Assembly: GCA_004796375.1 (NCBI GenBank)
Contig: QZLA01000241.1
Location: forward strand, 1 to 42,030
DNA length: 42,030 nt
Direction: 5' to 3'
From: Desulfobacteraceae bacterium
GTDB lineage: Bacteria; Desulfobacterota; Desulfobacteria; Desulfobacterales; Desulfobacteraceae
Numbering within the stretch: the first letter of the stretch is position 1; each line of letters starts with the position of its first letter. Shown piece by piece: positions 16,522 to 25,252 of this stretch. The translations under genes and the position numbers were made by a program. The notes below the pieces were generated by a model. It ran no database searches and was not told where the DNA came from. It saw nothing but the letters and a program-made list of their open reading frames with translations.

Positions 16522-17805
16522 ATGACCGAACAGCAAACTGACCGGCAATACCCCTTGATGAAAGAGGAACTGATCCAACGATTCACCCGTTACGTCAGGA
16601 TCGACACCCAGTCCGATCCCGGTTCAACCACCTCCCCCTCCTCCCAGAAGCAGTTTAACCTGGCCAAGATGCTGGTGGCGGAACTGGAACAGATCGGCAT
16701 GGAATCGGTGACCCTGACCGACACCTGCTATGTCTACGCCGCCTTGAAATCAAATATTCCGGAAGGGCACCCGGCCCACGGCAAGACCCCGAAAATCGGG
16801 TTTATTGCGCACATGGACACGGCCCCCAATGTTTCCGGGAAAAACGTATCCCCCGTGATCATCGAATCTTATGACGGGCAGGATATCCCCCAGGCCGGTG
16901 AAGAGGTAATCCGGGTTGAAAAGAGCCCGGGCTTGCAACACTGTGTCGGCCATACGCTGGTGACCAGTGACGGCACCACACTTCTCGGCGCAGATGACAA
17001 GGGCGGTGTGGCCGCCATCATGACGGCCATGGCCCATATCAATGCGAATCCCGATCAGCTCCATGGCGATATCCGGGTGGCATTCACACCGGATGAAGAG
17101 GTGGGCCGGGGAACAGCCAACTTTGAACTGGACCGGTTTGATGCGGATTTTGCCTTCACCCTGGACGGCGGAGAGGAGGGAGAGATCTACCAGGAAACCT
17201 TCAGTGCCGACCATGCCGTGATCACCGTATTCGGCAGGGATACCCACCCGGGAACTGCCAAGGATTTCATGGTCAACGCCACACGAATCGCTGCCCACAT
17301 CATTGCCCGGCTCCCCAGGGACATGGCCCCGGAGACCACATGGAAAAAGGAACCGTTCATCCACCCTTACCATGTCAGCAGTGAAGTGGATAAGGCTGTG
17401 ATCAAGATCCTGTTCCGGGCGTTTGACGACCAGGCACTGACAGAACAGCAGGCCCTGGTCAACCAGATCATCTCAGATATGCGCGACCTGTTCCCGGAGG
17501 CCGGCATCACCATTGACGTGACCCAGACCTACCGGAATATGAAAGATACCATTGCCCGGTTTCCCCATATCACCCAGACCCTGGAAGAAGCGGTCAGGCG
17601 AGCCGGCTGCACCCCTGCCTGGAAAGCGATCCGGGGCGGAACCGATGGGTCCGGGCTTTCAGCCAAGGGGCTGCCCTGCCCCAATATTTTCATCGGCGGC
17701 AACAACTACCACAGCCTGAACGAGTGGATCTCCATCGATTCCCTTGAAAAGTCAGTCCAGACCATATTAAATATCCTGGATATCTATGTGGAACACCCGG
17801 TTTAA
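16522..17805 (+). CDS. pepT: Peptidase T (aminotripeptidase)
   Basis: This 427-residue cytoplasmic M20-family peptidase removes the N-terminal residue from tripeptides using two zinc ions. The metal/catalytic motifs are in order: FIAHMDTAPN (H and catalytic D), LLGADDKGG (bridging D), TPDEEVGRG (catalytic E plus ligand E), FTLDGGEEGE (ligand D) and the final GGNNYHSLNEW (ligand H). The family-typical RYVRIDTQSDP near the start and IRGGTDGSGLSAKGLPCPNIF near the end are present, and the length is slightly above the usual ~410. GGAG lies before ATG 16522. It is a single gene, divergent from the two-component system. Its neighbour relation to the efflux operon is probably positional only. Confidence 0.97.
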   Translation: MTEQQTDRQYPLMKEELIQRFTRYVRIDTQSDPGSTTSPSSQKQFNLAKMLVAELEQIGMESVTLTDTCYVYAALKSNIPEGHPAHGKTPKIGFIAHMDTAPNVSGKNVSPVIIESYDGQDIPQAGEEVIRVEKSPGLQHCVGHTLVTSDGTTLLGADDKGGVAAIMTAMAHINANPDQLHGDIRVAFTPDEEVGRGTANFELDRFDADFAFTLDGGEEGEIYQETFSADHAVITVFGRDTHPGTAKDFMVNATRIAAHIIARLPRDMAPETTWKKEPFIHPYHVSSEVDKAVIKILFRAFDDQALTEQQALVNQIISDMRDLFPEAGITIDVTQTYRNMKDTIARFPHITQTLEEAVRRAGCTPAWKAIRGGTDGSGLSAKGLPCPNIFIGGNNYHSLNEWISIDSLEKSVQTILNILDIYVEHPV

Positions 17806-17835
17806 ACCCACCTGGGGTTGATGTCCGATCCCGCC

Positions 17836-17893
17836 ATTTGTATCAAATTGTAAGACAACCCGTTGCTGACGGTACACCTTGTAACGGTTTTGA
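17836..17893. promoter_or_regulatory. Direct-repeat operator, site 2 (upstream of RND efflux operon)
   Basis: TTGTA at 17838-17842 and 17848-17852 repeats the site-1 arrangement (TTGTATC-N-AATTGTAA). A second, weaker pair (TTGTA 17879-17883, TTTGA 17889-17893) lies 41 bp, about four helical turns, downstream. All lie 85-140 bases before the adaptor start at 17978. Confidence 0.5.
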
Positions 17894-17977
17894 ACATTAG
17901 TTCAACAGACCCGGTCACGGGTTCCTGCTATATTGTGCCCCAGAATATGAATCACAGCACGACGGAGCAGGAACCCC

Positions 17978-19144
17978 ATGAAAAAACTACTTCCCATTAT
18001 AATCATACTCATTGCCCTTTCCTCCCTCTGGGTAATGAAGTCGATGAAAAAGCCGCCGGAGACACGGCAGGTCCCTAAAAAAAAGCCGGTTCCCGTCAAG
18101 GTGATCACGGTGAAGCGTAAACCGCTCCTGCTGCCGGTCCATGCCATGGGCACCGCCCAACCCATGACCCGGCTGAACCTTTTTTCAGAGGTATCCGGCA
18201 AAATTATACACGCCCACCCGGTGATCCAAACCCTGGGGTTTTTCAACAAAGGGGAAATCCTCTACCGGATCGACCCCAAGCCCTACGAACTGGCCGTTGC
18301 CAAAGCCAAAGCCGACCTGGCCCAGGCCCGTGTAGAATTCCTCCAGGAGCAGGCCAGGGGGGATATTGCCCGGCGGGACTGGGGCAAAAGCGGCCTTAAT
18401 GCGCCCACAGAACTGGCCGTCAGGACGCCGCAGATTGAGGCGGCAAAAGCGATCCTGGATGCGGCTGAGCAATCATTGGCCCAGGCCAGGCGGGATGTGG
18501 ACTATACCACCATCCGTGCCCCGTTCTCCGGTATCCTCAAACAGGTCTTTGCTCAAAAGGGAGATAATGTGTCGCCATCGGAACGCATGGCGCTGCTCTA
18601 CAGCACAGAAGCCGCCCTGGTGATGCTGCCGGTTCCCCGGGTTGACCTGGAGCTTCTTGACCTGGTCCCTTTTCCGGGGCAGAAGCATTCCGCAAAAAAG
18701 CGTGTGGTACTCACTGATCCGGCCGGCCCGTCCAATATTTCCTGGGAGGGGCAGGTGACCGGATCCAGTGCCGTGTTTGATCCGCACACCCGGGTGATGC
18801 ACCTTGCCGTCCGGGTTGAAGACCCGTACGCCCTTAAAAAGCAAAGAACCCAATGTCCCTTGGTCTTTGGCACATTTCTCGAGGCCCGTCTTTTCGCCCC
18901 GGCTGAACAGGAGATGGTCAAGGTGCCGAGAAGTGCATTATACAAAAAGAATACCGTACTTATAATTGATGCCGACCAATTGTATACTAAATCGGTGACC
19001 GTCATTCACCAGAACCAGTCCCATGCGTTTATCCGGGACGGACTCGAGGACAACACCCTGGTATGTATCGGTTCTCCGGATTACTTTGCCGAAGGGATGA
19101 CCGTCACCCCTGTACCGGCTGCAATGGAGGCCGAAACCATATGA
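17978..19144 (+). CDS. RND efflux periplasmic adaptor subunit (membrane fusion protein)
   Basis: This 388-residue adaptor links an inner-membrane RND pump to the outer membrane. An N-terminal membrane helix (LLPIIIILIALSSLWVM) is followed by a short basic linker, then the first lipoyl half (LNLFSEVSGKIIHAHPVIQTLGFFNKGEILYRIDPKPYELAV). A short coiled hairpin comes next (AKADLAQARVEFLQEQARGD), then the second lipoyl half (YTTIRAPFSGILKQVFAQKGDNVSPSE) and beta-barrel and membrane-proximal regions. AGGA precedes ATG 17978. Its stop overlaps the pump start (ATGA), so expression is coupled. The substrate is unknown. The upstream direct repeats point to control by the neighbouring response regulator. 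Confidence 0.92.
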   Translation: MKKLLPIIIILIALSSLWVMKSMKKPPETRQVPKKKPVPVKVITVKRKPLLLPVHAMGTAQPMTRLNLFSEVSGKIIHAHPVIQTLGFFNKGEILYRIDPKPYELAVAKAKADLAQARVEFLQEQARGDIARRDWGKSGLNAPTELAVRTPQIEAAKAILDAAEQSLAQARRDVDYTTIRAPFSGILKQVFAQKGDNVSPSERMALLYSTEAALVMLPVPRVDLELLDLVPFPGQKHSAKKRVVLTDPAGPSNISWEGQVTGSSAVFDPHTRVMHLAVRVEDPYALKKQRTQCPLVFGTFLEARLFAPAEQEMVKVPRSALYKKNTVLIIDADQLYTKSVTVIHQNQSHAFIRDGLEDNTLVCIGSPDYFAEGMTVTPVPAAMEAETI

Positions 19145-22100
19145 CGCCTGCGAGTGAACATCCATCTGTCAGGCCCGGCCGCCGCGGCATGATCACCTGG
19201 TTTGTGGACCACCCGGTGGCAGCCAACCTGTTCATGGCTTGTATCTTTGTGTTCGGCCTTTTGTCTGCCATGACCATCCGCAAGGAGTTTTTCCCGGAGG
19301 TCAAAACCGGCTGGGTCATGATCGAGATCGAGTATCCGGATGCATCCCCCCAATTGATTGAAAAGCAGGTGGTCCTGCCTGTAGAATCGGCTTTGACCGG
19401 GGTCAACGGTATTAACCAGACCGTTTCCCATGCCTTTGAGGGACTGGCCCTGCTTGAGATCAAACCGGAGCCGGGGTTTGCCATTTCCGAACTGACCAGC
19501 CGCATCCGTACACGGATCAATGAGATCAACACCTTTCCTTCAGCCATTAAAAACAAGCGGGTCTTTGAAAGCCTGATCAAGGATGAGGTGGCCTGGGTGA
19601 TTCTATCCGGGGATATGGATGATGAATCCATGAAAGCCCTGGCCAGAAAACTGAGGGATGACATGGTGGCAGACCCGGACATCAGTCTTGTGCAGATCGA
19701 TGGGATCAAATCCTCCATCATCTCCATTGAGGTATCCCCGTTTATCCTTGAAAAGTATGATATCACCCTGGATGATATTTCCCGTGCAATTCAGGAATCC
19801 AGCCTGGAGGTGCCTGCCGGTATCCTCAAGTCCACCCACCAGGACATCCTGATAAGGGCCGGATCCCAGGCCTCTGCCCTGTCTGAGTTTGAAGATATTC
19901 TCCTGTTCTCCCATGAGGGAACCCCGGTATATCTCAAGGATATCGCCACGGTGAGGCGCACCACCCGGGATAACTTTTTCTTCAGGTTCAACGGCAAACC
20001 CTGTGTCGGGCTGCAGGTGTTCAGGATCGGCAAGCAGGATTTCCTCACCGTGTCCGAGGCCATGACACGCTTTGTGGAACAAAAGCAGCAGGAACTGCCC
20101 CAGGGAATCTCCATCACCCAGGCGGTTGAGGGTTCCCCCATCCTGAAATCCACCCTCAAGGTGATGGTCAAGAACCTGGTCATTGGGGGCATCCTGGTAT
20201 TTATCCTCCTGTCTGCCTTTCTCAGGCCCCGGGTGGCATTCTGGGTGATGATCGGCATCCCGTTTTCATTTTTAGGGGCAATCTGGCTGATGACCCTGCC
20301 CATGTTCAACATCTCCTTGAATATCATCACCCTGTTCGGTTTTATCCTGGTGATCGGCATCATCGTGGACGATGCTATCGTGGTCGGAGAATCCATTTAC
20401 CAGGCCGGTCTGGAGGGTCATGACGGCCCTTCAGCCGCTGTTAAGGGCACCCTGAAGGTACTTGTCCCCGTCACCTTCGGGGTGCTCACGACCATGGCCG
20501 CCTTCAGCCCCATGCTGGGCATGAAGGGTGTTGAGGGCAAAATCTTCTTCCAGATGGGCATCGTGGTAATCCTGACCCTGGCGTTTTCCCTGGTGGAATC
20601 CAAGCTTATCCTTCCCCGCCACCTGTCCCATGGGAATATCTCCCCCGGCCAGGGTCGGATTGCCCGATCCATGACCTGGATGGCCCAAAGGATCTACCGC
20701 CCGGTCCTCGAAAAATCCCTGGCCTATCGATACCTGACCCTGTCCCTGTTTGCCGCGGTACTGATCACCTTTACCGGCCTGATGGCCTATGAGCATATCA
20801 AAATCGTATTCATGCCTGATGTGGAAACCGGTGTTATCAGTGCCCGCCTGAAAATGACCGGCGGCACCACCTCCGAAGAGCTGCTCAAAGCCACCCAACA
20901 GATCGAGCAGGCAGCCCGGGCGGTCAACCATCATGATCCGGGTATCCCCGGAGGCAGTGGCAGGGCGCATGCCTCGCAACCGCCGATCCGGCACTATCTG
21001 TCATTCAACACCTCACAGACCGAGGCTCTGGCCTATGCCGAACTGGTCCCGGCCAGCCAGAGGTCCCTGAGTTCTGTTGAACTGGCCCGGATGTGGCGGG
21101 AACGCACCGGGACCCTGCCCGGCGCCATGACCCTGGAATTTACCGGTACGGAATCAGATACCGGCGCCCCCATCAGTTTCATCCTCAAGGGCAAGGACCT
21201 TTCCCGCCTCAAGCAGGCCGCCGAAGAGTTGAAGCAGGAGCTGCTGCAATACCAGGGGGTTTCTGAAATTGCCGACACATTCATCCCTGGAAAGGATGAA
21301 CTCAAAATCAAAGCCAGGCCGTCTTCCTGGTTCTCCAACATCAGTATCGCGGATATTGCCTATAAAATCCGTTCCGCATTTCACGGAATCGAAACCCAGA
21401 GCCTGCTCACGGGCCAGGAGGATGTCAAGGTGGTGGTCCAGCTCCCGGAAGCCTGCCGGAAAACAGCCGGCACCCTGGACAACCTGACCATTAAATCCGG
21501 GAACGGCCGGCGGATCCTTTTCCGGCAGATGGCACACATGGAAACCGGGAAGGGGTATGCCCATATCCTTCACAAGGACGGCCAGACATTTATTGAAGTG
21601 TCGGCAGACGTGGATAAAAGCCGGCAAAACCCGCAGAAAATCATGGATCATATCTCCCACACCTTTCTTCCCGGGCTTTTAGAGCGATACCCTGACCTGA
21701 CCCATGACCTGGGCGGCGAGGCCAAGGAATCCAGGCAATCCAAAAAGAGCATGATCAAAGGATTTGCCTATGCACTCCTGGGTATTTTCGCCCTCATGGC
21801 CATCCCCTTAAGCTCCTATGCCCAGCCCTTTATCATCATGACGGCCATTCCCTTCGGCATCATCGGCGCAGTGATCGGCCATGTGGTGATGGGCCTGGAC
21901 CTGAGTATCTGGTCCGGCATGGGGGTAATTGCCCTGTCCGGGGTGGTGGTCAATGACAGCCTGGTGATGACCGATTTCATCAACCAGCAGAAAAAGAAGA
22001 GTACTGACCTCTACCATGCGGTTTCACAGGCAGGGGTGGCCCGGTTCAGGCCCATTATGCTGACCACCATCACCACCTTTTCAGGGTTGCTGCCCATGCT

Positions 22101-22269
22101 GTTTGAAAAAAGCTTTGAAGCCCAGTTTCTCAAACCCATGTCTGTGTCCCTGGGCTTCGGCATTGTGTTCGCCACCCTGATCACCCTGTTTTTAGTTCCG
22201 TGCCTCTATATGGCCGGGTCTGACATAACCACTGTTTACTTAAACCTAAGGAGAAAAAAAGCATGTTAA
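19141..22269 (+). CDS. RND-family efflux transporter permease subunit
   Basis: This 1042-residue proton-driven inner-membrane pump has the AcrB-type plan: helix 1 at MITWFVDHPVAANLFMACIFVFGLL, a large periplasmic loop beginning EFFPEVKTGWVMIEIEYPDASPQLIEKQV, then helices 2-6 with the proton-relay pair DD in GIIVDDAIVVGESIY. A second periplasmic loop and helices 8-12 follow (IALSGVVVNDSLVMTDFIN). The length is normal for the family. ATG 19141 overlaps the adaptor stop; a longer in-frame start at 19063 lies inside the adaptor gene and lacks support. Divergence from classical AcrB is visible, and it reads closer to the uncharacterised heavy pumps of proteobacteria. Substrate unknown. Confidence 0.95.
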   Translation: MTPASEHPSVRPGRRGMITWFVDHPVAANLFMACIFVFGLLSAMTIRKEFFPEVKTGWVMIEIEYPDASPQLIEKQVVLPVESALTGVNGINQTVSHAFEGLALLEIKPEPGFAISELTSRIRTRINEINTFPSAIKNKRVFESLIKDEVAWVILSGDMDDESMKALARKLRDDMVADPDISLVQIDGIKSSIISIEVSPFILEKYDITLDDISRAIQESSLEVPAGILKSTHQDILIRAGSQASALSEFEDILLFSHEGTPVYLKDIATVRRTTRDNFFFRFNGKPCVGLQVFRIGKQDFLTVSEAMTRFVEQKQQELPQGISITQAVEGSPILKSTLKVMVKNLVIGGILVFILLSAFLRPRVAFWVMIGIPFSFLGAIWLMTLPMFNISLNIITLFGFILVIGIIVDDAIVVGESIYQAGLEGHDGPSAAVKGTLKVLVPVTFGVLTTMAAFSPMLGMKGVEGKIFFQMGIVVILTLAFSLVESKLILPRHLSHGNISPGQGRIARSMTWMAQRIYRPVLEKSLAYRYLTLSLFAAVLITFTGLMAYEHIKIVFMPDVETGVISARLKMTGGTTSEELLKATQQIEQAARAVNHHDPGIPGGSGRAHASQPPIRHYLSFNTSQTEALAYAELVPASQRSLSSVELARMWRERTGTLPGAMTLEFTGTESDTGAPISFILKGKDLSRLKQAAEELKQELLQYQGVSEIADTFIPGKDELKIKARPSSWFSNISIADIAYKIRSAFHGIETQSLLTGQEDVKVVVQLPEACRKTAGTLDNLTIKSGNGRRILFRQMAHMETGKGYAHILHKDGQTFIEVSADVDKSRQNPQKIMDHISHTFLPGLLERYPDLTHDLGGEAKESRQSKKSMIKGFAYALLGIFALMAIPLSSYAQPFIIMTAIPFGIIGAVIGHVVMGLDLSIWSGMGVIALSGVVVNDSLVMTDFINQQKKKSTDLYHAVSQAGVARFRPIMLTTITTFSGLLPMLFEKSFEAQFLKPMSVSLGFGIVFATLITLFLVPCLYMAGSDITTVYLNLRRKKAC

Positions 22270-23228
22270 AGCACACCATCATACTTACTGTCGTCGCTGT
22301 TACCCTCATGGCGATCACCCTGTTTTTCGGATATGCCAATGCAAAAGAACCCGATGAAGGCGGCCTGTCCGGATTCATTGCCATTGGCGGCGGCGTGGAC
22401 ATCGGAAAATCAAGCCTGGATGATGCCTCGGATGATGACAACGACCAGATTTATTCGCTCAGTCAATCCGCCAAGTCAGAGACCCGATTTGAAGCGGTAC
22501 TCTATGGTGAACTGACATACACCCTTGCAGAGTCCGGAACGAGTTTCACACTCAGTTCCATGGAAAATCCCATAGAGTTGTCAGTATCCCAGAAAATCGG
22601 CAGTTTCGGTTCCATATCATTGGGGGCGGCATATAATGAGGAGGAGGTTTATGCGGATCCCTTTCAAACCGGAGTGGTCCGGGGCAAAACCGATATGAGT
22701 GCCAAAATTTTTTCCATCGATCTGGATGATATCATGGAGACCGGTATCTGGGTGGGATATACCCATGAGATTATCGATCTTGATAACGATCTTGCTGGGT
22801 TACGCAATGCAGATCTTCGCCGGGAAGGAAAAGTCCATACCATCAGTGCAGGTGCCCCGATATTCAGCACTGAAGCCCATGAACTGAGCGCCATGTTATC
22901 CTACACTGACGGTTCTTTTGAAGGGAAAAGCAATGACTATTGCGGGTATGCTCTTGGGTTGAGTCACACCTATACTGCCGGGCAGTGGGAATTGGAAACA
23001 TTTGCCGAAGCCGTACTCAGGGATTATGACAACAGCCACCCCGAGTTCAGCAAAACCCGGGAAGACCGGGAGTACACGGTTGGAAGTATTGTGACCTGGT
23101 TTGATCCTTTTGGCATGACAGACTATTTCATCGCAGGCATGGCGGCCTACACCGCCGTTGATTCCAATATCAAGTTCTACGATGAATCCCATGCCGTCAT
23201 GGAACTCGCTGTGGGATATCGATTCTGA
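22263..23228 (+). CDS. Predicted outer-membrane beta-barrel protein, DUF2860-like
   Basis: This 321-residue exported protein has a signal peptide (TIILTVVAVTLMAITLFFGYANA) followed by alternating strands rich in G, Y, S and T. It starts GGLSGFIAIGGGVDIGKSS and ends MELAVGYRF with a C-terminal Phe, the hallmark of a barrel recognised by the Bam complex. The opening and the length resemble DUF2860 proteins, but that match is from memory and only moderate. AAGGAG lies before ATG 22263, which overlaps the pump stop by seven bases, so it is the third gene of the efflux operon. This position is normally held by a TolC-type channel, but the protein has no TolC features. A strong terminator follows. 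Confidence 0.7.
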   Translation: MLKHTIILTVVAVTLMAITLFFGYANAKEPDEGGLSGFIAIGGGVDIGKSSLDDASDDDNDQIYSLSQSAKSETRFEAVLYGELTYTLAESGTSFTLSSMENPIELSVSQKIGSFGSISLGAAYNEEEVYADPFQTGVVRGKTDMSAKIFSIDLDDIMETGIWVGYTHEIIDLDNDLAGLRNADLRREGKVHTISAGAPIFSTEAHELSAMLSYTDGSFEGKSNDYCGYALGLSHTYTAGQWELETFAEAVLRDYDNSHPEFSKTREDREYTVGSIVTWFDPFGMTDYFIAGMAAYTAVDSNIKFYDESHAVMELAVGYRF

Positions 23229-23249
23229 TTAAGAAACACAGACCCGGAT

Positions 23250-23290
23250 AACCCTGGCAGACATCAGCCGTCTGTCAGGGTTGTTTTTTT
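23250..23290 (+). terminator. Rho-independent terminator of the RND operon
   Basis: Arms 23250-23262 and 23270-23282 pair over 13 bp with one G-U, with a seven-base loop, and T7 follows at 23284-23290. Confidence 0.9.
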
Positions 23291-23727
23291 GGCACTCTTG
23301 TCCACAATCAGTCGACAGGCGATGTAATACTTGAAGATATTGCTTACATATTGAACCGTTTCCCTGCCAATCACCCTGGCCGCCTCGATCTCCACATTCC
23401 TGAACCAGACATTGGAATCCAATCCTTTTTTCCCGGCCTGTTTTCTCAAGCGCGCGATCTTATTGGGCCCTGCATTATAGGACGCAAAGGTCAGCAACAC
23501 CTTGTTGAGTTCATCGATATCAGGATCATCGAAATATTGATTCAGGATAAATCTAAGGTTCTACTCGGGAAAACCAAGGCCCGGATGAAACACCTCTCAA
23601 CCAGATTGTCATAATCTCCAAACCACGGCCTATTGGGTGTGGAGCCCAGTAAGGTATCAGACGCCGCCTGGCCAGGAGGAATGACCAGACTGAACAGGGT
23701 AAGCACCAGATCACACCACTGCTTCAT
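23264..23727 (-). pseudogene. Remnant of a MltF-like lytic transglycosylase, large internal deletion
   Basis: Two pieces of one gene survive. The 5' piece (23727 to about 23545) encodes a signal peptide (MKQWCDLVLTLFSLVIPPGQA) and the start of a solute-binding domain (DYDNLVERCFIRALVFPSRT). The 3' piece, in another frame, reads LRFILNQYFDDPDIDELNKV followed by LLTFASYNAGPNKIARLRKQ and on to 23264. That is the end of a transglycosylase SLT domain with the conserved A-S-Y-N-A-G-P. The two meet near 23540-23550 with stops in both frames. The central binding domain and the catalytic Glu region, hundreds of residues in intact homologues, are missing. The last codons run into the efflux terminator. 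Non-functional; its right-hand neighbour is the Fe-S protein gene. Confidence 0.8.
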
Positions 23728-23826
23728 ATCAAATATTCAAATTCAGTCCATCCGATCAGGATCAGGGTTTCTAAATCGGATGAAAACTGCTATTGAATCT
23801 GGAATAGAATTGAGGACAGATGACTG

Positions 23827-25116
23827 ATGGCTCACCACACACTTAAATCCGGTTATACATCTCTTGTTGACAGGTTGAATTTATTTCCCCAGGGTGCCCC
23901 GCCTTCAAAACTGCTGGATAAAATCTTAACCCTGCTGTTTTCTGAAAAAGAGGCACGTCTGGTTTCCCTGCTTCCAATCAAGCCATTCACTGCTGCCAAA
24001 GCCGCCAGGATATGGAAGATGCGCCTGCCGGAAGCCCAAAATATCCTTGATAAACTGTCATCCCGGGCGATACTGGTAGACATTGATCACAATGGTGAAA
24101 CCGAATATGTCCTGCCGCCGCCCATGGCTGGTTTTTTTGAATTTTCCATGATGCGGATACGCAGTGATGTCGATCAAAAGGTATTGGGAGAACTGTTTTA
24201 CGAATACCTGAATGTGGAAGAGGATTTTATCAAAAACCTGTTTACCCTGGGAGAGACGCAGCTGGGACGGGTGTTTGTTCATGAACCGGTGCTGTCCAAT
24301 GAGAATGCGATCCATGTATTGGATTATGAGCGGGCATCTGAAGTGATTAGAAAGGCAACACACATGGGGGTCGGGACCTGCTATTGCCGACATAAAATGC
24401 TCCATGTGGACAGAGCCTGTGACAACCCTCTGGATATCTGCATGACATTTAACACAACAGGTGCGTCCCTGATTAAACATGGGTTTGCAAGGCAAGTTGA
24501 CGTTGCGGAGGGAATTGATCTTCTGGATCAGGCCTATGAATCCAACCTCGTACAATTCGGGGAAAATGTCAGGAATCGGGTCAACTTTATCTGCAACTGC
24601 TGCGGGTGCTGCTGTGAGGCCATGATTGCGGCCCGGAGATTTGCCATATTCAACCCGGTCCACACATCCAATTTTATCCCTGCAATTAATGAACACTCAT
24701 GTACGGGTTGTGGAAAATGTGTGATTATCTGCCCGGTAGAAGCCATGACCCTGGTCTCTGCCAATGATCCCAAAAAGCCAAAACGCAAAACAGCTGGATT
24801 GAATGAGAACATATGCCTTGGTTGCGGCCTGTGCGTGCGAGCTTGCGAAGAAGACAGCCTTGAGTTGCATTCTTTGCCTGAAAGGGTCATCACTCCCCTG
24901 AATGGCACACACAAAGCCGTTGTCATGGCCATTGAAAGAGGCAAACTCCAACATTTGATTTTTGATAACAAGGTGCTTTTCAGCCATCGGGCTCTTGCTG
25001 CAGTTATGGGTGTAATCCTGAAATTGCCGCCAATCAAGCAGATCATGGCCACCCAACAGGTAAAGTCTCGGTACTTCGAAGCCTTGATTGCTTACTCTGA
25101 ACGCCGTCTGACCTAA
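23827..25116 (+). CDS. Multi-cluster 4Fe-4S ferredoxin-type protein
   Basis: This 429-residue cytoplasmic redox protein (no signal) has an N-terminal ~115 residues resembling a winged-helix region (KAARIWKMRLPEAQNILDKL). A Cys-rich middle holds CYCRHKMLHVDRACDNPLDIC and CNCCGCCCEAM. Two classical ferredoxin motifs follow: CTGCGKCVIICPVEAM and CLGCGLCVRACEEDSL. The middle motifs are typical of a family of ferredoxin-like proteins in anaerobes whose partner is unknown. The two C-terminal motifs supply ligands for two [4Fe-4S] clusters. GAGGA lies ten bases before ATG 23827. It is monocistronic, with a repeat-A hairpin 30 bases after its stop. It may pass electrons to one of the nearby oxidoreductases, but no direct link is visible. 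Confidence 0.85.
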   Translation: MAHHTLKSGYTSLVDRLNLFPQGAPPSKLLDKILTLLFSEKEARLVSLLPIKPFTAAKAARIWKMRLPEAQNILDKLSSRAILVDIDHNGETEYVLPPPMAGFFEFSMMRIRSDVDQKVLGELFYEYLNVEEDFIKNLFTLGETQLGRVFVHEPVLSNENAIHVLDYERASEVIRKATHMGVGTCYCRHKMLHVDRACDNPLDICMTFNTTGASLIKHGFARQVDVAEGIDLLDQAYESNLVQFGENVRNRVNFICNCCGCCCEAMIAARRFAIFNPVHTSNFIPAINEHSCTGCGKCVIICPVEAMTLVSANDPKKPKRKTAGLNENICLGCGLCVRACEEDSLELHSLPERVITPLNGTHKAVVMAIERGKLQHLIFDNKVLFSHRALAAVMGVILKLPPIKQIMATQQVKSRYFEALIAYSERRLT

Positions 25117-25146
25117 AAAACTGTTATTTCTCGGATTTTCTAACAC

Positions 25147-25238
25147 AAACCCCGATACGACATATTGGGGTTTAATAATTTTGATCAAAAGCGACTGATC
25201 TTAGACATATTTGTGGGTTCTCTATTCCTATTTTGCCT
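25147..25238 (+). repeat. Interspersed hairpin repeat, copy A
   Basis: Hairpin AAACCCC (25147-25153)/GGGGTTT (25167-25173), then the conserved AAAAGCGACTGAT, TTAGACATA and GGGTTCTC-x-ATTCCTAT-x-TT-TTTGCCTC strings shared with copy C. The stem sequence differs from the other copies but still pairs. It may also serve as a terminator for the genes on either side. Confidence 0.7.
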
Positions 25239-25252
25239 CCCCCTCAATATGG

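Noticed and set aside
17863-18078. 71-codon plus-strand frame before the adaptor gene
   Set aside because: It overlaps the adaptor start in another frame and covers the direct-repeat operator; no ribosome site.
19063-19140. Upstream in-frame extension of the RND pump gene
   Set aside because: It lies within the adaptor coding sequence and encodes Cys-rich non-membrane sequence; ATG 19141 overlapping the adaptor stop is the standard arrangement.
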